From DASWTL01 sp966250385 (GTDB taxonomy: Bacteria > Bacteroidota > Bacteroidia > Sphingobacteriales > Sphingobacteriaceae), in contig CBINHC010000018.1 in the NCBI GenBank assembly GCA_966250385.1, forward strand, positions 1 through 42,539: 42,539 nucleotides of DNA, given 5' to 3'. A model generated the notes under the pieces. The model made no database searches, had not been told where the DNA came from, and saw only the letters and a program-made list of their open reading frames with translations. This document shows, in pieces, positions 41,427 to 42,539 of this stretch. Position numbers and translations under genes: made by a program. Positions within the stretch are counted from its first letter, which is position 1. Each line of letters opens with the position of its first letter.

Positions 41427-41834
41427 CTATTCCAGGTTCAGTTGCCAGGATACGCCGAATCGATCTGCGACCCACGCGAACTTCCTGCTGAAGGCATATT
41501 CGTCCAGTGGCATCATAACCGCTCCCCCTTCGGCCAGCTGCCTGAACATCCGGTCTATTTCGTCTTCGGAATCACAGTTTACCAGGATTGACATGGATGG
41601 TGTAAAAGAAAACTGGTGCCCCATGGCACTGTCCATGGCCCGGTACTCCTGGCCAGCCAGTGTAAAGATTGCCTGTTTGATTTCTCCTTCGTTGCCTCCC
41701 GGTTCCCCCGCCTTGAAATATTCAATGTCTATGACTTCCGAGTCGGCGAATACGGACGTATAGAGTTCGATCGCTTCCGCCGCTTTGCCACACTGCTCGT
41801 TGGCGAACATCAGAAATGTAATCGTCTTTTGCAT
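41427..41834 (-). CDS. PhnB-like VOC-family protein
   Basis: The 135-residue protein (ATG 41834) opens MQKTITFLMFANEQCGKAAE, followed by AIELYTSVFADSEVIDIEYF, AIFTLAGQEYRAMDSAM and FSFTPSMSILVNCDSEDEID, and ends FAWVADRFGVSWQLNLE. These are the usual words of PhnB-like proteins of the vicinal oxygen chelate superfamily (glyoxalase fold), often annotated as 3-demethylubiquinone methyltransferase-like. No particular reaction can be assigned. The frame is open upstream to 42041, but the extra 69 residues do not look like the family. It lies 74 bases upstream of the CPBP-like gene on the same strand. Confidence 0.87.
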   Translation of the reverse strand: MQKTITFLMFANEQCGKAAEAIELYTSVFADSEVIDIEYFKAGEPGGNEGEIKQAIFTLAGQEYRAMDSAMGHQFSFTPSMSILVNCDSEDEIDRMFRQLAEGGAVMMPLDEYAFSRKFAWVADRFGVSWQLNLE

Positions 41835-42119
41835 GTCGTTTACGTTGTTGATTACCCGGAAAACCGGCAAATATTCCCCGGGAACGCGGCTATTGTGCCA
41901 GAACGGAATTTGCTTCCGGTCCCGATCCCCTGCCTCAAATAATGTACCTCCCGGCATTTTTGCCCTATATAGACAACACCTGTGCAGCCTTACGTGGCCA
42001 CCTTTAATTTTTATAAAACCCACTAAATCGTTGATTTTCAACGCATTTTTTATAAAACAGCCGCTCTTGGCACCATTATCCCGTAGTGAACACCATTAAT
42101 AACATTAATTCTAGAAAAC

Positions 42120-42434
42120 ATGAAAAAGTTCATTTTATCTGCGGTGGCAGTCCTAGCGCTGGCAGGAGCAACAACGTTAAAAGCTGAAACAATGAAGGAA
42201 ACGGCTATGCCGGTTGCAGTCCAGGATAGCGTACAGAGAACTCCTGTAAAACTTGAAGAACTGCCTGAAGCTGTAAAAACCACTTTGCAGACAGAGCCTG
42301 TGAAATCATGGACAGCCACCGAAGCATGGCTGGTTAAAGAAGCCAACGGTAACGAATACTATCAGATCAACGTTAAGAAAGAGGATAAAGAAGGCTCCAT
42401 CAAAGTAGGAAAAGATGGAAAGCTGATTGAGTAA
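42120..42434 (+). CDS. Small secreted PepSY-like (DUF2874) protein
   Basis: The 104-residue protein has a signal peptide (MKKFILSAVAVLALAGATTL-KAE), an acidic linker and a C-terminal part: VKLEELPEAVKTTLQTEPVK, then WLVKEANGNEYYQINVKKE and GSIKVGKDGKLIE. The LPEAVKxxL helix followed by strands that end in a GKxI(E) hairpin is typical of the PepSY-like / DUF2874 (BLIP-like) proteins of Bacteroidota, which are small periplasmic proteins of unknown role. It is a single gene. Confidence 0.82.
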   Translation: MKKFILSAVAVLALAGATTLKAETMKETAMPVAVQDSVQRTPVKLEELPEAVKTTLQTEPVKSWTATEAWLVKEANGNEYYQINVKKEDKEGSIKVGKDGKLIE

Positions 42435-42464
42435 CCTCCATCGATCTTTTAGAGCAATGCAAAA

Positions 42465-42486
42465 GAGCCGGGTTAAGATCCGGCTC
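42465..42486 (+). terminator. Possible terminator hairpin after the PepSY-like gene
   Basis: GAGCCGG (42465-42471) and CCGGCTC (42480-42486) form a 7-bp perfect stem, which can extend by two weaker pairs. There is no T run after it, so termination is uncertain. It lies 30 bases after the stop. Confidence 0.35.
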
Positions 42487-42539
42487 GGTAGTATCTAAGA
42501 AACTGTGTAAATGGGATCCGGGTGATAAGCTCGGATCTT

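Noticed and set aside
42029..42051. Hairpin CGTTGA/TCAACG followed by a T run upstream of the PepSY-like gene
   Set aside because: It looks like a rightward terminator, but no rightward gene lies before it. It could be a leader element, which cannot be shown from the sequence.

Overview
The window looks like chromosomal DNA of a Bacteroidota bacterium, probably from the Sphingobacteriales/Chitinophagales/Cytophagales side of the phylum. The evidence is: a TonB-dependent receptor followed by a DUF4249 lipoprotein; a large Outer_membrane_beta-barrel_3 type receptor; DUF3810, DUF3037 and HipA-like-kinase genes; bshA for bacillithiol; many lipoprotein signals; and promoter boxes of the Bacteroidota type (TTTG, about 16-20 bases, TAnnTTTG). 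No rRNA, tRNA, CRISPR array, transposase, prophage or plasmid gene was recognised. Base composition looks even, so I see no clear genomic island. The exact genus cannot be told from what is here.

Layout. At 1-8 kb there is a partial gene at the left edge, an rRNA pseudouridine synthase with a long charged N-terminal extension, a lactonase-family beta-propeller, bshA, and a two-gene unit in which a YtcJ-like amidohydrolase overlaps a serine hydrolase that carries a detached GH3 C-terminal-like domain. At 7.7-13.3 kb lie a small DUF2892-like membrane protein, an orphan TPR sensor histidine kinase, a CrtI-like FAD oxidoreductase, an unknown lipoprotein and a cold-shock protein with a charged tail. 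At 13.3-17 kb lie the overlapping HipA-like kinase and DUF3037 pair, a 44-residue membrane peptide, a lipoprotein, a CBM9-like secreted protein and an OmpA-domain protein that overlap tail to tail. At 17-20 kb is the TonB receptor with DUF4249. At 20-28 kb is a run of ordinary single genes: aldo/keto reductase, DUF3108-like, AlkD-like, DedA, alpha/beta hydrolase, DUF3810, GDPD and HtrA. At 28.5-33.3 kb are the large outer-membrane receptor and a ROK kinase plus dicarboxylate symporter operon. At 33.7-39 kb is a peptidase-rich region: S41, a BlaR1-like M56 peptidase with its BlaI-type repressor, and M61. At 39-42.5 kb lie a cupredoxin-tailed lipoprotein, a Nudix hydrolase, a degenerate CPBP-family membrane protein, a PhnB-like VOC protein and a PepSY-like secreted protein.

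Most distinctive system. At 34.8-37.1 kb a BlaI repressor and an M56 membrane peptidase form an operon. Its promoter is bracketed by two copies of the same 16-bp palindrome (TACGAA-N4-TTCGTA). In place of the penicillin-binding sensor domain of classical BlaR1, the M56 protein carries ten exact-length 23-residue repeats, each beginning SPEW. This looks like a BlaI/BlaR-type signalling pair with an unusual extracytoplasmic repeat domain. What it senses is unknown.

Other oddities are several enzyme-family members that lack the family's key residues: an aldo/keto reductase with Asn for the catalytic His, a CPBP protein without its Glu pair, and a ROK kinase without the zinc motif. Several genes also have -7-like boxes only a few bases before their start codons. 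All domain names come from reading the translated sequence; no database search was run.
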